A DNA stretch of 64,000 nt from Vibrio coralliilyticus (GTDB lineage Bacteria; Pseudomonadota; Gammaproteobacteria; Enterobacterales; Vibrionaceae), in the NCBI RefSeq assembly GCF_024449095.1, contig NZ_CP024627.1, forward strand, positions 2,356,001-2,420,000, read 5' to 3'. Made by a program: the position numbers and the translations under genes. Of the stretch, positions 54,502-64,000 are shown in pieces. The notes below the pieces were generated by a model, which saw only the letters and a program-made list of their open reading frames with translations, had not been told where the DNA came from and ran no database searches. Each line of letters opens with the position of its first letter. The first letter of the stretch is position 1.

Positions 54502-55212
54502 TTAAACCGAACGGTTAACCAGCATAGTCTTGATATGACCGATGGCTTTCGTTGGGTTTAGTCCCTTAGGACAAACACTTACACAATTCATGATGCCATG
54601 GCAACGGAAAACGCTAAATGCATCATCAAGATTTGACAGACGTTCATCTGTCGCTGTATCACGACTATCGATTAGCCAGCGATACGCAGCTAGCAAGCCA
54701 GCAGGACCAATGAATTTATCAGGGTTCCACCAGAATGATGGGCATGACGTCGTACAGCATGCACACATGATACATTCGTAAAGTCCATCAAGGTGAGCTC
54801 GCTCATCTGGAGACTGCAAGTTTTCACGCGATGGCGGTAAAGCATCATCATCAATCAAGAATGGCTTCACTTTCGCGTAATTGTCATAAAACTGCGTCAT
54901 ATCAACAATTAAGTCACGAACCACGGGTAAGCCAGGCAACGGGCGAATAACGATTTTGTCACCCGCTAACGCAGAAAGTGGGGTAATACATGCAAGACCG
55001 TTTTTACCGTTCATATTAAGGCCGTCAGAACCACATACACCTTCACGACAAGAGCGACGAAATGCAATTGTTGGATCTTGCTCTTTCAAAAGAATCAAGG
55101 CATCCAATACCATCATGTCAGAGCCTTCATCAACCTCAAGAACGTAGTCCTTCATGTAAGGCTTATTATCGACATCAGGATTATAACGATACAAAGAGAA
55201 GTTCAGTTTCAT
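54502..55212 (-). CDS. sdhB: succinate dehydrogenase iron-sulphur subunit
   Basis: Carries the [2Fe-2S], [4Fe-4S] and [3Fe-4S] clusters between SdhA and the membrane quinone site. The 236-residue protein has the plant-type cluster motif CREGVCGSDGLNMNG, CIMCACCTTSCPSFWW and CHGIMNCVSVCPKGLNP. It is 14 nt after sdhA. Confidence 0.97.
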   Translation of the reverse strand: MKLNFSLYRYNPDVDNKPYMKDYVLEVDEGSDMMVLDALILLKEQDPTIAFRRSCREGVCGSDGLNMNGKNGLACITPLSALAGDKIVIRPLPGLPVVRDLIVDMTQFYDNYAKVKPFLIDDDALPPSRENLQSPDERAHLDGLYECIMCACCTTSCPSFWWNPDKFIGPAGLLAAYRWLIDSRDTATDERLSNLDDAFSVFRCHGIMNCVSVCPKGLNPTKAIGHIKTMLVNRSV

Positions 55213-55226
55213 AATTTATTCCTCCC

Positions 55227-56993
55227 TTAGTATGTACGTACTTTTGGCGGGAACGCTTCACGATGAACCGGCGTCATGTTGACATCACGCTTGGTCATTG
55301 CTTCCGTTTCCGGATTATAGATTGAGTGGCACAACCAGTTCTCGTCATCACGCTCAGGGTAATCAAAGCGAGCATGAGCGCCACGGCTTTCAGTACGGTA
55401 GTTTGCAGCCACTGCCGTTGAGAAAGCAGTTTCCATCAGGTTATCCAGCTCTAGACATTCAATGCGCTGAGTGTTGAATTCAGATGACTTATCTGCAAGG
55501 TGCGCATCTTTCAGACGCTCACGAATGACCTTAAGTTCCTCAAGGCCCGTTGCCATTGCGTCACCTTCACGGAATACCGAGAAGCTGTTTTGCATGCAGG
55601 ATTGTAGGTCCTTACGGATTTGAACTGGGTCTTCACCGCCAGTGCTGTTTTCCCAGCGCATAGTGCGCGCCAGTGACTCTTCAATATCAGACTCTGTTGC
55701 AGGGCGAGCTTCTACTTGTGCAGCAAGAGTTTCACCAAGGTGTAGACCTGTCGCGCGGCCAAATACCACTAGATCAAGTAGAGAGTTGCCACCTAAACGG
55801 TTCGCACCGTGTACAGAAACTGAGGCAATCTCACCACAAGCAAATAGACCTTGAACTTCCGCTTCACTGCCATCAGCCAACTGCTTAATTGCTTGGCCAG
55901 AAACTTGAGTTGGTACACCACCCATCATGTAGTGACAGGTTGGAATAACAGGGATTGGTTCTTTCACAGGGTCAACATGCGCAAAGGTACGCGAAAGCTC
56001 ACAGATACCTGGTAAACGAGACTCAAGAACGTCTTTACCTAGGTGGTCCAATTTAAGCTTAATATGAGGACCCCATGGACCATCGCATCCGCGACCTTCC
56101 CTGATCTCAATCATCATTGAACGAGCAACTACGTCACGGCCAGCAAGGTCTTTCGCGTTAGGTGCATAACGTTCCATGAAACGCTCGCCGTCTTTATTGA
56201 GTAGATAACCACCTTCACCACGACAACCTTCGGTAACTAGTACACCCGCGCCAGCGATACCGGTTGGGTGGAACTGCCACATTTCCATATCTTGCATCGG
56301 AACACCAGCACGAAGCGCCATACCAACGCCATCACCAGTGTTAATGTGAGCGTTCGTCGTAGAGGCATAAATACGACCTGCTCCACCAGTAGCAAGGATG
56401 GTTGCTTTAGACTTGAAGTAACAAATCTCACCGGTTTCCATACAGATCGCTGTACAACCCATGATCGCGCCGTCTTGGTTTTTCACCAAGTCTAGTGCGT
56501 ACCACTCAGAGAAAATGGTCGTTTTGTGTTTAACGTTTTGCTGGTAAAGCGTATGAAGCAGTGCATGACCGGTACGGTCTGCAGCAGCAGCAGTACGAGC
56601 CGCTTGCTCACCACCAAACTCTTTAGACTGACCACCGAAAGGACGCTGGTAGATAGTACCATTATCAAAGCGAGAGAATGGCAAACCCATTTTCTCCAGT
56701 TCGATAACAGACTCAGGCCCGTTCTTACACATATACTCGATGGCATTTTGGTCACCAATGTAGTCCGACCCTTTAACAGTGTCGTACATGTGCCACTGCC
56801 AGTTATCTTTGTGTGAGTTGCCTAGTGCGACAGTAATACCACCTTGGGCAGACACAGTATGAGAACGAGTAGGAAATACTTTAGATAGCAAAGCACAAGT
56901 CAGGCCTTGCTCAGAAATTTGTAGCGCAGCACGCATGCCTGCACCACCTGCGCCGATTACAACGGCATCAAATTCGCGAACTGGAATAGACAC
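55227..56993 (-). CDS. sdhA: succinate dehydrogenase flavoprotein subunit
   Basis: Oxidises succinate with covalently bound FAD. The 588-residue protein has the dinucleotide fold [14 protein letters not shown], the FAD-linking His in [10 protein letters not shown], the active-site [21 protein letters not shown] and C-terminal [18 protein letters not shown]. The start is a GTG at 56993 immediately after the sdhD stop (TAAGTG) with GGGG 8 nt upstream. Confidence 0.97.
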   Translation of the reverse strand: MSIPVREFDAVVIGAGGAGMRAALQISEQGLTCALLSKVFPTRSHTVSAQGGITVALGNSHKDNWQWHMYDTVKGSDYIGDQNAIEYMCKNGPESVIELEKMGLPFSRFDNGTIYQRPFGGQSKEFGGEQAARTAAAADRTGHALLHTLYQQNVKHKTTIFSEWYALDLVKNQDGAIMGCTAICMETGEICYFKSKATILATGGAGRIYASTTNAHINTGDGVGMALRAGVPMQDMEMWQFHPTGIAGAGVLVTEGCRGEGGYLLNKDGERFMERYAPNAKDLAGRDVVARSMMIEIREGRGCDGPWGPHIKLKLDHLGKDVLESRLPGICELSRTFAHVDPVKEPIPVIPTCHYMMGGVPTQVSGQAIKQLADGSEAEVQGLFACGEIASVSVHGANRLGGNSLLDLVVFGRATGLHLGETLAAQVEARPATESDIEESLARTMRWENSTGGEDPVQIRKDLQSCMQNSFSVFREGDAMATGLEELKVIRERLKDAHLADKSSEFNTQRIECLELDNLMETAFSTAVAANYRTESRGAHARFDYPERDDENWLCHSIYNPETEAMTKRDVNMTPVHREAFPPKVRTY

Positions 56994-57338
56994 TTACGCA
57001 CCCCACAGAATAAATAGACCAGAGAAGAAGTAACCAAATAGCACTGCGATAATGCCTAATTGCAGGAATCCGCGTAATTTCGTGCATTTGATGTAGTCCG
57101 TAAGAACTTGCCATAGACCAATCCAAGCGTGAATAAGAACCGATACCAACGCAAGCATAGTGAACACTTTAGTAAAAGTGCCACCGAAGAACTGAGTCCA
57201 GGATACGTAAGAAATATCTGAGAACGCGCAAAAGCTCACCAGATAGATAGTATAAAGCGTCATAATGATTGCTGTCGCACGGATCAGTAGGAAATCGTGC
57301 ACACCATTACGACCAAAAGATGAAATGTGTTTTACCAT
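56994..57338 (-). CDS. sdhD: succinate dehydrogenase membrane anchor SdhD
   Basis: Small cytochrome b556 membrane subunit. The 114-residue protein has three predicted helices (about 15-40, 56-77, 88-112) with the SVLIHAWIGLWQVLTDY heme-ligand His segment. It overlaps sdhC by 7 nt and abuts sdhA. Confidence 0.95.
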   Translation of the reverse strand: MVKHISSFGRNGVHDFLLIRATAIIMTLYTIYLVSFCAFSDISYVSWTQFFGGTFTKVFTMLALVSVLIHAWIGLWQVLTDYIKCTKLRGFLQLGIIAVLFGYFFSGLFILWGA

Positions 57339-57724
57339 ACCAGAATCCCCGCAAGTACAGACAGAACGGCCGTTGCTGCGAATGCAACCTTAGCGCTCAT
57401 AGCGCCAGATTCCAGCTCTTCAAAATGACCTAGGTCCATCAGCAAATGACGGATACCACCAGCGATATGGTAGGCCAAAGCCGTCAAAATGCCCCACAAA
57501 ATAAATTTCACAAAGAAACCGTCAACAATATCGACAGCTTGTGCGTAACCTACGGGGGAAGACAGGGAAATGGATAGTAACCAAAGAAGTATCCCGATCG
57601 CGACAAACGTAATTACACCTGAAACTCGGTGCAGGATAGATGCGATTGCTGTGATCGGAAAGTTGATAGTCTGCAAATCTAAATTAACAGGTCTTGACTT
57701 TCTTTCTTTCACGGGCTTGCTCAC
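57332..57724 (-). CDS. sdhC: succinate dehydrogenase cytochrome b556 subunit SdhC
   Basis: Large cytochrome b556 anchor with the quinone site. The 130-residue protein has SPITAIASILHR-like segment (NFPITAIASILHRVSGVITF), three helices and the heme-ligand region YHIAGGIRHLLMD. The start is a GTG at 57724 with TGGAG upstream. First gene of sdhCDAB-sucABCD; an ArcA-like box lies about 60 nt upstream. Confidence 0.95.
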   Translation of the reverse strand: MSKPVKERKSRPVNLDLQTINFPITAIASILHRVSGVITFVAIGILLWLLSISLSSPVGYAQAVDIVDGFFVKFILWGILTALAYHIAGGIRHLLMDLGHFEELESGAMSAKVAFAATAVLSVLAGILVW

Positions 57725-58120
57725 TCAGCTCCATTGAAGCATTTATTGTTATGAACGAAATTTGATTGCAAACCTACAAAAGTTAACATCTATTTAACAA
57801 CAAGCAGGCAAAAAACCAGAGTAAATTTGTAAAATATTTGTTAACAACAAGATTTGAAACGTCACCTCACATTTGTTTCAAGCCTTGAATTTATAAGGTT
57901 TCCACCAAAATTTACGGCGCCACTATACGGCTGGAAACATTTTAGCACAATTGATGTAACAATTTTTGCTACACAGAACAGATTTTTAACCTTATACGTA
58001 TAAAAAATCAAAACAAGTGCACAAGTCGGAGGAGAAAAATTGACTTTGATAACGAACACACGTACAAAAATGTCACACAAACATCCTGGACGGATTAAAT
58101 AATAAACAAAGGAGATTGTT
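57725..58120. other. divergent control region sdhC / gltA
   Basis: 396 nt without a gene between divergent TCA operons. Contents: ArcA-like direct repeat (57782-57798), a CRP-type half site AAATGTGA on the minus strand (57867-57874), a 12-bp palindrome TTATACGTATAA (57992-58003), and AT-rich stretches. Promoter positions could not be fixed. Confidence 0.6.
57782..57798 (-). promoter_or_regulatory. ArcA-like box upstream of sdhC
   Basis: On the minus strand GTTAAATAGATGTTAAC: two GTTAA repeats with 11-bp spacing, the layout of the ArcA~P site. It fits the known anaerobic repression of sdh operons by ArcA. Confidence 0.6.
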
Positions 58121-59410
58121 ATGGCAGATAAGAAAGCGACCCTTCATGTTGAAGGTCAAGCGCCTATCGAACTGCCAATTATGGAAGGTGCCCTTGGTAC
58201 TCCTGTAATTGACGTTCGTAAGCTTGGAGCAAATGGATATTTCACTTTTGACCCAGGTTTTCTTGCCACTGCATCCTGTGAATCTCAAATCACCTACATC
58301 GACGGTGGCAAAGGCATTCTTTTACACCGCGGTTATCCTATTGATCAGCTAGCAAATAACGCTGATTACTTAGAAGTATGTTACATCCTTCTTTATGGTG
58401 AAGCCCCTACACGAGAACAATACGAGCAATTTAAAGTCACTGTCACGCGCCATACTATGGTACATGAGCAAATCGCGAGCTTTTTCCACGGTTTCCGCCG
58501 AGATGCTCACCCGATGGCAGTTATGTGTGGTGTGGTTGGCGCTCTCGCAGCCTTCTACCACGACTCACTAGACATTAATAATGACACACACCGTGAAATT
58601 ACGGCCTATCGTCTTCTATCGAAGATGCCTACTCTTGCGGCAATGTGTTATAAATACTCTATCGGTCAACCATTTATCTACCCACGTAACGACCTAAGCT
58701 ACGCTGAAAACTTCTTGCACATGATGTTTGCTAACCCATGTGAAGAATATGAAGTCAACCCAGTCGTTGCACGTGCAATGGACAAGATTTTTACTCTTCA
58801 CGCAGACCACGAGCAAAACGCTTCAACATCAACAGTGCGTCTAGCTGGTTCTTCAGGTGCTAACCCATTCGCATGTATTGCCGCGGGTATCGCATCACTA
58901 TGGGGACCTGCACACGGCGGTGCTAATGAAGCATGTCTGAAGATGCTGGAAGAAATTGGCAGTGTCGACAACATTCCTGAGTACATTGATCGTGCTAAAG
59001 ACAAGGATGACCCATTCCGCCTAATGGGCTTCGGTCACCGCGTCTACAAGAACTACGACCCACGCGCAACCGTGATGCGTGAAACCTGTCATGACGTTCT
59101 GAAAGAACTAAACATTGACGATCCACTACTGGATGTTGCAATGGAACTTGAGCGTATTGCTCTGTCTGATGAGTACTTCGTCTCTAAGAAGCTCTACCCG
59201 AATGTAGACTTTTACTCAGGTATCATTCTGAAAGCGATTGGTATTCCGGTTTCTATGTTCACGGTAATCTTTGCACTTTCACGTACCATCGGTTGGATTG
59301 CACACTGGAATGAAATGCACAGTGATCCACTTAACCGTATCGGTCGTCCACGTCAGCTTTACACTGGTGAAGTACAGCGTGAATTCTCACCTCTTCATGA
59401 GCGTGAATAA
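58121..59410 (+). CDS. gltA: type II citrate synthase
   Basis: Condenses acetyl-CoA with oxaloacetate, the entry to the TCA cycle. The 429-residue protein has the N-terminal [20 protein letters not shown], the catalytic His in [10 protein letters not shown] and [14 protein letters not shown], and the active-site Asp region NVDFYSGI. Length fits the hexameric, NADH-sensitive type of gamma-proteobacteria. The ATG has AGGAGA 8 nt upstream. Divergent from sdhC. Confidence 0.97.
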   Translation: MADKKATLHVEGQAPIELPIMEGALGTPVIDVRKLGANGYFTFDPGFLATASCESQITYIDGGKGILLHRGYPIDQLANNADYLEVCYILLYGEAPTREQYEQFKVTVTRHTMVHEQIASFFHGFRRDAHPMAVMCGVVGALAAFYHDSLDINNDTHREITAYRLLSKMPTLAAMCYKYSIGQPFIYPRNDLSYAENFLHMMFANPCEEYEVNPVVARAMDKIFTLHADHEQNASTSTVRLAGSSGANPFACIAAGIASLWGPAHGGANEACLKMLEEIGSVDNIPEYIDRAKDKDDPFRLMGFGHRVYKNYDPRATVMRETCHDVLKELNIDDPLLDVAMELERIALSDEYFVSKKLYPNVDFYSGIILKAIGIPVSMFTVIFALSRTIGWIAHWNEMHSDPLNRIGRPRQLYTGEVQREFSPLHERE

Positions 59411-59425
59411 TGTAGATTCAAAATC

Positions 59426-59455
59426 AAAAGGGCTGACAATGTGTCAGCCCTTTTT
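59426..59455 (+). terminator. rho-independent terminator of gltA
   Basis: Stem AAAAGGGCTGACA / TGTCAGCCCTTTT (13 bp) with a 3-nt loop, followed by TGTTTT; T runs on both strands so it may also stop the convergent ybgI. Confidence 0.93.
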
Positions 59456-59481
59456 GTTTTAGATTGATAATTCACTGTGCG

Positions 59482-60240
59482 TTACACTGGATTGTCAATA
59501 TCAATAAACTCGACATCCATACCATGCTCTTTGGCTAACCACTCACCCAGCGCTTTTATCCCGTAACGTTCTGTTGCATGATGTCCAGCTGCAAAGTAAT
59601 GGATATCCATTTCTCTTGCTGTATAAGTCGTTCGTTCAGATACTTCACCTGATATAAATGCATCTAAACCATGCTGAACGGCCAACTCGATAAAGTCCTG
59701 CCCTCCTCCCGTGCACCAGCCTACAGTTTCGATCATTTTATCGGTATTTTCTGGTGCAATATGAAGTGGTACACGTTCAAGAACCTGATTTATCTTATTA
59801 GCAAACTTAGTACCCGAAATGGCCTGTTTAAGCCGCCCAAACATAGCAACAGACTGAGGGTGTCCCTCTAATCCTCCTTCGACTTCAATATCGAGTAGTC
59901 GAGCTAATTCTGCGTTATTGCCTAAATCCGGGTGAATGTCCAAGGGTAAATGATAGCCAAATAAGTTAATGTCATTTTTAATCAGGCTTCGAATACGATT
60001 TCCTTTCATACCTCGAATAGGTTCAGGTTCACCTTTCCAAAAATAGCCATGATGAACCAGCACCGCATCGGCTTCCATCTCAATCGCTTTATTGATCAGC
60101 GCTTGGGATGCTGTGACGCCTGTAATTATGCGCTTGATCTCTGATTTCCCCTCAACTTGAAGCCCATTCGGCGCATAATCTTTAATCAAGTGAGGAGAAA
60201 GTTTGTCATTGAGGATCTGTTCCAACTGTATGTTTTTCAT
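59482..60240 (-). CDS. ybgI: Nif3-like dinuclear metal centre protein YbgI
   Basis: 252-residue member of the NIF3 family, a ring-shaped hexameric protein with a two-metal site; proposed as a GTP cyclohydrolase I type 2 or hydrolase, function unproven. Metal ligands are visible in VLVHHGYFWKG (His-His), FGYHLPLDIHPDLGNN, and AAGHHATERYGI. The ATG at 60240 gives MKNIQLEQIL; the frame stays open 30 nt upstream. Confidence 0.92.
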   Translation of the reverse strand: MKNIQLEQILNDKLSPHLIKDYAPNGLQVEGKSEIKRIITGVTASQALINKAIEMEADAVLVHHGYFWKGEPEPIRGMKGNRIRSLIKNDINLFGYHLPLDIHPDLGNNAELARLLDIEVEGGLEGHPQSVAMFGRLKQAISGTKFANKINQVLERVPLHIAPENTDKMIETVGWCTGGGQDFIELAVQHGLDAFISGEVSERTTYTAREMDIHYFAAGHHATERYGIKALGEWLAKEHGMDVEFIDIDNPV

Positions 60241-60354
60241 TTTGACTTCCAGTAACTTCACTATGTGCAAAGTGTATTGTAACTATATAAGGGATGCTAG
60301 TTTCAAACCGTTGCGGTTACAATAGCGCTAAGCTTCTGTTTTTAAGGACCAGAG

Positions 60355-61107
60355 ATGAACCAACTTCAACGATTTTATAACTGGATTGCCTCTTCACCAT
60401 CTCTATTCGTACTAACTCCGCCATTCGAGTCTCTGCTGACTCTGCCAAAAAGCCCTCTAACTGACCTGCATTACCAAGGCAACCCTAGACTCGGTTTTCT
60501 ATACCAACATTTATGTACCCAGGTTCTCGTCAACAGTGGCCAATATTCTATCGAGCTAGAAGAAGTTCAACTCCATAGGGAAAACGGCCAGACACTCGGG
60601 GCCATCGATCTGATTTTGAAAAATGAAAGCTCGAATCAATTAGAGCACTGGGAAGTGGCAATTAAATTCTATTTATTGCACCAAGGTGTTTGGTACGGCC
60701 CTAACGCCCACGACCAGCTGGATAAGAAACTTGATCGTATGCTCTCTCATCAATTAAAAATGAGCAGTTCAACGCAATTTTCATCTCAGTACCCTGAATT
60801 AGACAATTTAACTGAGCATCTCCTGCTTCAGGGGCGGCTCTATATTAATCCATTTTCAAGCGAGACCGTTCCCACACACTGCCTAGGCTATGAAATCGAC
60901 ACAACCCAAATATCGGGTTTTTGGTGTTATGAAAGTCAGTGGGAGCTCATTGACGAGCCTCTATACCTACTAGACAAACCTTTCTGGGCAACCGGCAGAC
61001 AAGACTTTGAGCAGCCAATTGACAAACCTGATGGCCGATTTGCTCATGCTCAGACTGAGCAAGGGCAATTTTGGTTTGTGGTCCCAAACAACTGGCCTCA
61101 CGGATAG
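60355..61107 (+). CDS. DUF1853 family protein
   Basis: 250-residue cytoplasmic protein of unknown function. DUF1853 features are the N-terminal LTDLHYQGNPRLGFLYQHLC, the central LGAIDLILKN and WEVAIKFYL resembling a restriction-endonuclease-like core (Asp, Glu and Lys in D...EVAIK order), and YGPNAHDQLDKKLDRML. The nuclease likeness is an inference from the D-ExK pattern. It starts 114 nt from divergent ybgI. Confidence 0.8.
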   Translation: MNQLQRFYNWIASSPSLFVLTPPFESLLTLPKSPLTDLHYQGNPRLGFLYQHLCTQVLVNSGQYSIELEEVQLHRENGQTLGAIDLILKNESSNQLEHWEVAIKFYLLHQGVWYGPNAHDQLDKKLDRMLSHQLKMSSSTQFSSQYPELDNLTEHLLLQGRLYINPFSSETVPTHCLGYEIDTTQISGFWCYESQWELIDEPLYLLDKPFWATGRQDFEQPIDKPDGRFAHAQTEQGQFWFVVPNNWPHG

Positions 61108-61149
61108 TCAATGAAGCGCAATTCTCTACACATTAAAAGATCCTAAAAA

Positions 61150-61181
61150 AGAAAAGGCTGACACTAGGTCAACCTTTCTTT
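61150..61181 (-). terminator. terminator of pgm
   Basis: On the minus strand an imperfect stem AAGAAAGGTTGAC / GTCAGCCTTTTCTT followed by TTTTAGG, 17 nt after the pgm stop. Confidence 0.75.
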
Positions 61182-61197
61182 AGCTTAAGTATTTAAT

Positions 61198-62844
61198 TTA
61201 CAGACCAGCGTCGGCAAACACTTGATTCACGATCTCTTGCGCTTCGGATTCAATCTGCTTTAAATGCTCTGCACCTTTAAAGCTTTCACAGTAAATCTTA
61301 TAAATATCTTCTGTTCCTGATGGGCGCGCCGCAAACCAACCATTATCAGTTGTAACTTTAAGGCCGCCAATCGCAGCGCCGTTACCAGGAGCGTGAGTCA
61401 AACGAGCGGTAATCTTATCCCCCGCTAGCGTCTCTGCTTTGACCATTTCTGCAGACAGCTTTTTCAACACCTCTTTTTGAGGCCCACTTGCTACTGCTTG
61501 AATGCGATTATATTGAGACTCACCATGCTTAGCTGCCAACTCTTCGTAATATTCTTGTGGATTCTTGCCCGTTACCGCTGTGATTTCAGCAGCTAGCAGA
61601 CACAAGATAATACCGTCTTTGTCTGTTGACCATGGAGTACCATCTTTACGCAAGAACGAAGCTCCTGCACTTTCTTCACCACCAAAGCCGAACTGTCCTT
61701 GATATAAACCATCAACGAACCACTTGAAACCAACTGGTACTTCACACAGCTCACGACCTAAATCTGCGACCACACGATCAATCAATGCACTAGAAACTAG
61801 CGTTTTACCCACTGCAACTTCACTTCCCCAATCTTGGCGATGGCGATACAGGTAATCAATGCACACAGCTAAGAAGTGGTTCGGGTTCATCAAGCCTTTA
61901 GGCGTCACGATACCATGGCGGTCGTAATCGGGATCATTACCAAAAGCTAAATCATACTCGTCTTTTAGCGCCAGTAATCCAGCCATAGCGTAAGGTGACG
62001 AACAATCCATGCGAACTACACCGTCTTTATCCAAAGACATAAACTGGAAAGAAGGATCGATAGCTTCACTGACTAGAGCAAGATCCAAGTTATACGCTGC
62101 TGCAATTTGTCGCCAGTAGTCGATCCCACTGCCGCCAAGTGGGTCAACGCCGATCTTGAGGTTTGCTTTTTGGATGGCCTCCATATCAATCACATTTACC
62201 AAATCGTCAACGTATGGTTTAACTAAGTCTTTCTCTGTGAAAAGTGCTGATGCTTTTGCCTCAGCTAGCGGCATACGCTTCACACCTTGTAAGCCTTCAG
62301 CAATCAGCATATTAGCTCGATCTTGGATCGCCTGAGTGAGCTCACCTTCTGCCGGACCACCGTGCGTTGGGTTGTACTTGATACCACCATCTTGCGGAGG
62401 GTTGTGTGATGGCGTGATGACAATGCCATCAGCTTTATCTTGATGTTTAAGGTTATGAGTCAAAATCGCGTGTGACACCCCTGGCGTCGGCGTGTAACCA
62501 TTGTCTTGCTGAACAACGACTTGAACTCCGTTTGCAATCAATACTTCAACAACACTGGAAAAAGCAGGCTCTGACAAAGCATGCGTATCTTTGCCTACAA
62601 ATAGAGGCCCAGTCGTTTTTTTCTCAGCACGCACTTCGGCTATCGCTTGGGCGATCGCCAAGATATGATTTTCGTTGAAGGTAGATTTGTCCGCAGTACC
62701 GCGGTGTCCAGAAGTACCGAACTCAACCTTGTGTTGTGGATTAGCAGAGTCAGGTTGAAGTAGGAAATAGTTCGCGACAAGTGCAGGAATATTATGCAGG
62801 TCCTGCTGTTGGGCTTTTTGTCCCGCGCGTGGGTGCATAGCCAT
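61198..62844 (-). CDS. pgm: phosphoglucomutase (alpha-D-glucose)
   Basis: Interconverts glucose-1- and glucose-6-phosphate. The 548-residue protein has the substrate-binding FGTSGHRG, the phosphoserine loop [18 protein letters not shown], the metal-binding [21 protein letters not shown] and the phosphate-binding [12 protein letters not shown]. Length equals E. coli Pgm (546). It follows seqA by 90 nt, an order shared with E. coli, but a terminator-like hairpin lies between them. Confidence 0.97.
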   Translation of the reverse strand: MAMHPRAGQKAQQQDLHNIPALVANYFLLQPDSANPQHKVEFGTSGHRGTADKSTFNENHILAIAQAIAEVRAEKKTTGPLFVGKDTHALSEPAFSSVVEVLIANGVQVVVQQDNGYTPTPGVSHAILTHNLKHQDKADGIVITPSHNPPQDGGIKYNPTHGGPAEGELTQAIQDRANMLIAEGLQGVKRMPLAEAKASALFTEKDLVKPYVDDLVNVIDMEAIQKANLKIGVDPLGGSGIDYWRQIAAAYNLDLALVSEAIDPSFQFMSLDKDGVVRMDCSSPYAMAGLLALKDEYDLAFGNDPDYDRHGIVTPKGLMNPNHFLAVCIDYLYRHRQDWGSEVAVGKTLVSSALIDRVVADLGRELCEVPVGFKWFVDGLYQGQFGFGGEESAGASFLRKDGTPWSTDKDGIILCLLAAEITAVTGKNPQEYYEELAAKHGESQYNRIQAVASGPQKEVLKKLSAEMVKAETLAGDKITARLTHAPGNGAAIGGLKVTTDNGWFAARPSGTEDIYKIYCESFKGAEHLKQIESEAQEIVNQVFADAGL

Positions 62845-62875
62845 TTTGACATCCTTTCTTAAAAATTATCAGAAA

Positions 62876-62932
62876 CAAAAAAACCTCATAATACTCAGAG
62901 CTATTTGAACATTATGAGGTTTAAATCAGAAT
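62876..62932 (-). terminator. terminator-like hairpin between seqA and pgm
   Basis: On the minus strand AAACCTCATAAT and ATTATGAGGTTT (perfect 12-bp stem, 28-nt loop) followed by a continuous T run (TTTTTTTG), 2 nt after the seqA stop. It should reduce read-through into pgm. Confidence 0.75.
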
Positions 62933-62934
62933 TC

Positions 62935-63477
62935 TTAAATTGAGTTCGTGACCTTCTCAATTAAATCAGCGGGGAAGTTCATTCTCGCCATTAACTGATC
63001 AACCATTTGGCGCTTGCGACTGGTGTTGTTGTTAGTAATCACCCAGAAAGGCGAGCCAGGAATCGCTTTTGGTTTTGTCGTGTTACCGCTCTCTAGCAAC
63101 GTTTGCTCATTGTTAGCAAAATACACGCGCTTACGACCTTTGACTTGAGTTGCTTCTGAAAATCCCTGCGGGTCAATGCGGTTCAGAGTCGACAATACCA
63201 GCATGAATCGATCAATGGCCTTTTTCAGACCAGCAAACTCATCAGAAATCAGCAATGAGCGCATTGCTTTTACGCTATCTACTTTCTCTGCTTTTGCAGC
63301 ATCACGACTCACCACAATTCCTTTAGGTTGTGCAGCTTGCACGACTGGTGCTGATGGTTGATTCTGCTCATCAACCGCGAGAAGGCGACGTAAAATGTCT
63401 GATGCACTTTCACCGATGTGTTGGGTTTGACCTGCGATGTAACGGTATAGATCCTCATCAACCTCAATTGTTTTCAT
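62935..63477 (-). CDS. seqA: replication initiation negative modulator SeqA
   Basis: Binds hemimethylated GATC sites, sequesters oriC and limits re-initiation. The 180-residue protein has the N-terminal oligomerisation part (MKTIEVDEDLYRYIAGQTQH, residues 1-35), a linker, and the C-terminal DNA-binding domain with RKRVYFANNEQTLLESGN, PKAIPGSPFWVITNNNTSRK and QLMARMNFP. Length matches E. coli SeqA (181). It lies upstream of pgm and divergent from ybfF. Confidence 0.96.
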   Translation of the reverse strand: MKTIEVDEDLYRYIAGQTQHIGESASDILRRLLAVDEQNQPSAPVVQAAQPKGIVVSRDAAKAEKVDSVKAMRSLLISDEFAGLKKAIDRFMLVLSTLNRIDPQGFSEATQVKGRKRVYFANNEQTLLESGNTTKPKAIPGSPFWVITNNNTSRKRQMVDQLMARMNFPADLIEKVTNSI

Positions 63478-63618
63478 TCGCTTTTCACAATCTCTATGTT
63501 TAAACTCTGTGGGATTATATACCCAAGTCCCCTCAATATGCGAGTTCCAGATTTGCTATCTGAAGCAGATCCATGGCCGAATGAGGCGCTACGTTAAACC
63601 AGTCACGAATAGAATAAA

Positions 63619-64000
63619 ATGTCACAACTGCTCAACTATAAAATCGAAGGTGAGGGTCACACCATAGTTTTGATCCACGGCTTATTTGGCAACCTAGATA
63701 ACCTGGGTCTACTCGCTCGTGATTTACGCCAAGATTTTCAGGTGGTCAGCATTGATCTGCGCAATCATGGTTTGTCTTTTCAATCCCCTCAGCACAATTA
63801 TGAGTTGATGGCTGAAGATGTATTAAATACGCTGCAGCACCTTGAGCTTGAACGCTACATACTGATCGGTCACTCGATGGGCGGTAAAGTGGCAATGAAA
63901 TTAGCAGGGCTTGCTCAAACTCAAGTTGAAAAGCTGTTGGTTTTAGATATGGCGCCGGTTGCTTACAGCCAACGTCGACACGACAATGTTTTTGCGGGCC
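63619..64000 (+). CDS. ybfF: alpha/beta-hydrolase esterase YbfF (partial, 3' end outside window)
   Basis: The ATG at 63619 opens a frame that runs past the window end (127 codons visible). It reads MSQLLNYKIEGEGHTIVLIH, GLFGNLDNLGLLARDL, IDLRNHGLS and the nucleophile elbow LIGHSMGGKVAM, the YbfF esterase pattern. Divergent from seqA as in E. coli, where ybfF and seqA are also neighbours. Only the 3' part is missing; nothing suggests it is broken. Confidence 0.9.
   Translation, partial: MSQLLNYKIEGEGHTIVLIHGLFGNLDNLGLLARDLRQDFQVVSIDLRNHGLSFQSPQHNYELMAEDVLNTLQHLELERYILIGHSMGGKVAMKLAGLAQTQVEKLLVLDMAPVAYSQRRHDNVFAG

Overview
The window is chromosomal DNA of a Vibrio (Vibrionaceae). The evidence is the polar-flagellar order flgBCDE-flgFGHIJ-flgKL followed by flagellin genes, the sodium-driven motor genes pomAB, the Vibrio-specific flgOPT genes, a very large Met/Leu/Gln tRNA array, and gamma-proteobacterial core genes (gcvA/gcvB, sdh-suc-gltA, seqA-pgm) with Vibrio-like protein sequences. 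No insertion sequence, integrase, CRISPR array, rRNA or prophage was seen; this is mostly core genome.

Layout. 1-1.8 kb: pth-ychF. 2.0-4.5 kb: twenty tRNA genes (4 Met, 10 Leu-UAG, 6 Gln-UUG), partly built from an exact 246-bp tandem repeat. 4.6-24.7 kb: the flagellar region. On the minus strand lie cheV-cheR, flgBCDE, flgFGHIJ, flgKL and two flagellins; flgAMN and flgT are on the plus strand and flgOP on the minus strand. I could read -24/-12 (sigma-54) elements before flgB (two), flgF, flgK, flgO, flgT and probably the first flagellin, and sigma-28 elements before flgM and the second flagellin. This fits the Vibrio hierarchy in which hook/basal-body genes are sigma-54/FlrC-dependent and late genes are FliA-dependent. 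24.7-30.5 kb: tRNA-Arg(CCU), a methyltransferase, an unknown AP2-like protein, two tandem OmpA-family porins and gltX. 30.8-34.0 kb: a copper-export unit (copA plus a DUF411 protein) behind a CueR-type promoter. 34.2-37.5 kb: the coupled gcvA-hydrolase-ygdD-rlmM operon, with the GcvB small RNA divergent from gcvA. 37.6-44.2 kb: thiI, pomAB and the xseB-ispA-dxs isoprenoid operon. 44.3-48.0 kb: truC-yqcC, DUF3549/DUF3301 proteins, a GNAT acetyltransferase and a small DNA-binding-like protein. 48.1-59.4 kb: the TCA cluster sdhCDAB-sucABCD with divergent gltA. 59.5-64 kb: ybgI, a DUF1853 gene, pgm, seqA and the start of ybfF, which is cut by the window end.

The most unusual structures are non-coding. 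A (GTGCGG)10 repeat with strong G-quadruplex pattern lies directly upstream of the flgKL sigma-54 promoter. A GGTGGCAA/TTGCCACC motif, arranged as dyads, recurs upstream of the flgF promoter and of the first flagellin gene. The tRNA array is expanded in 246-bp steps. No clearly new multi-gene system was found.
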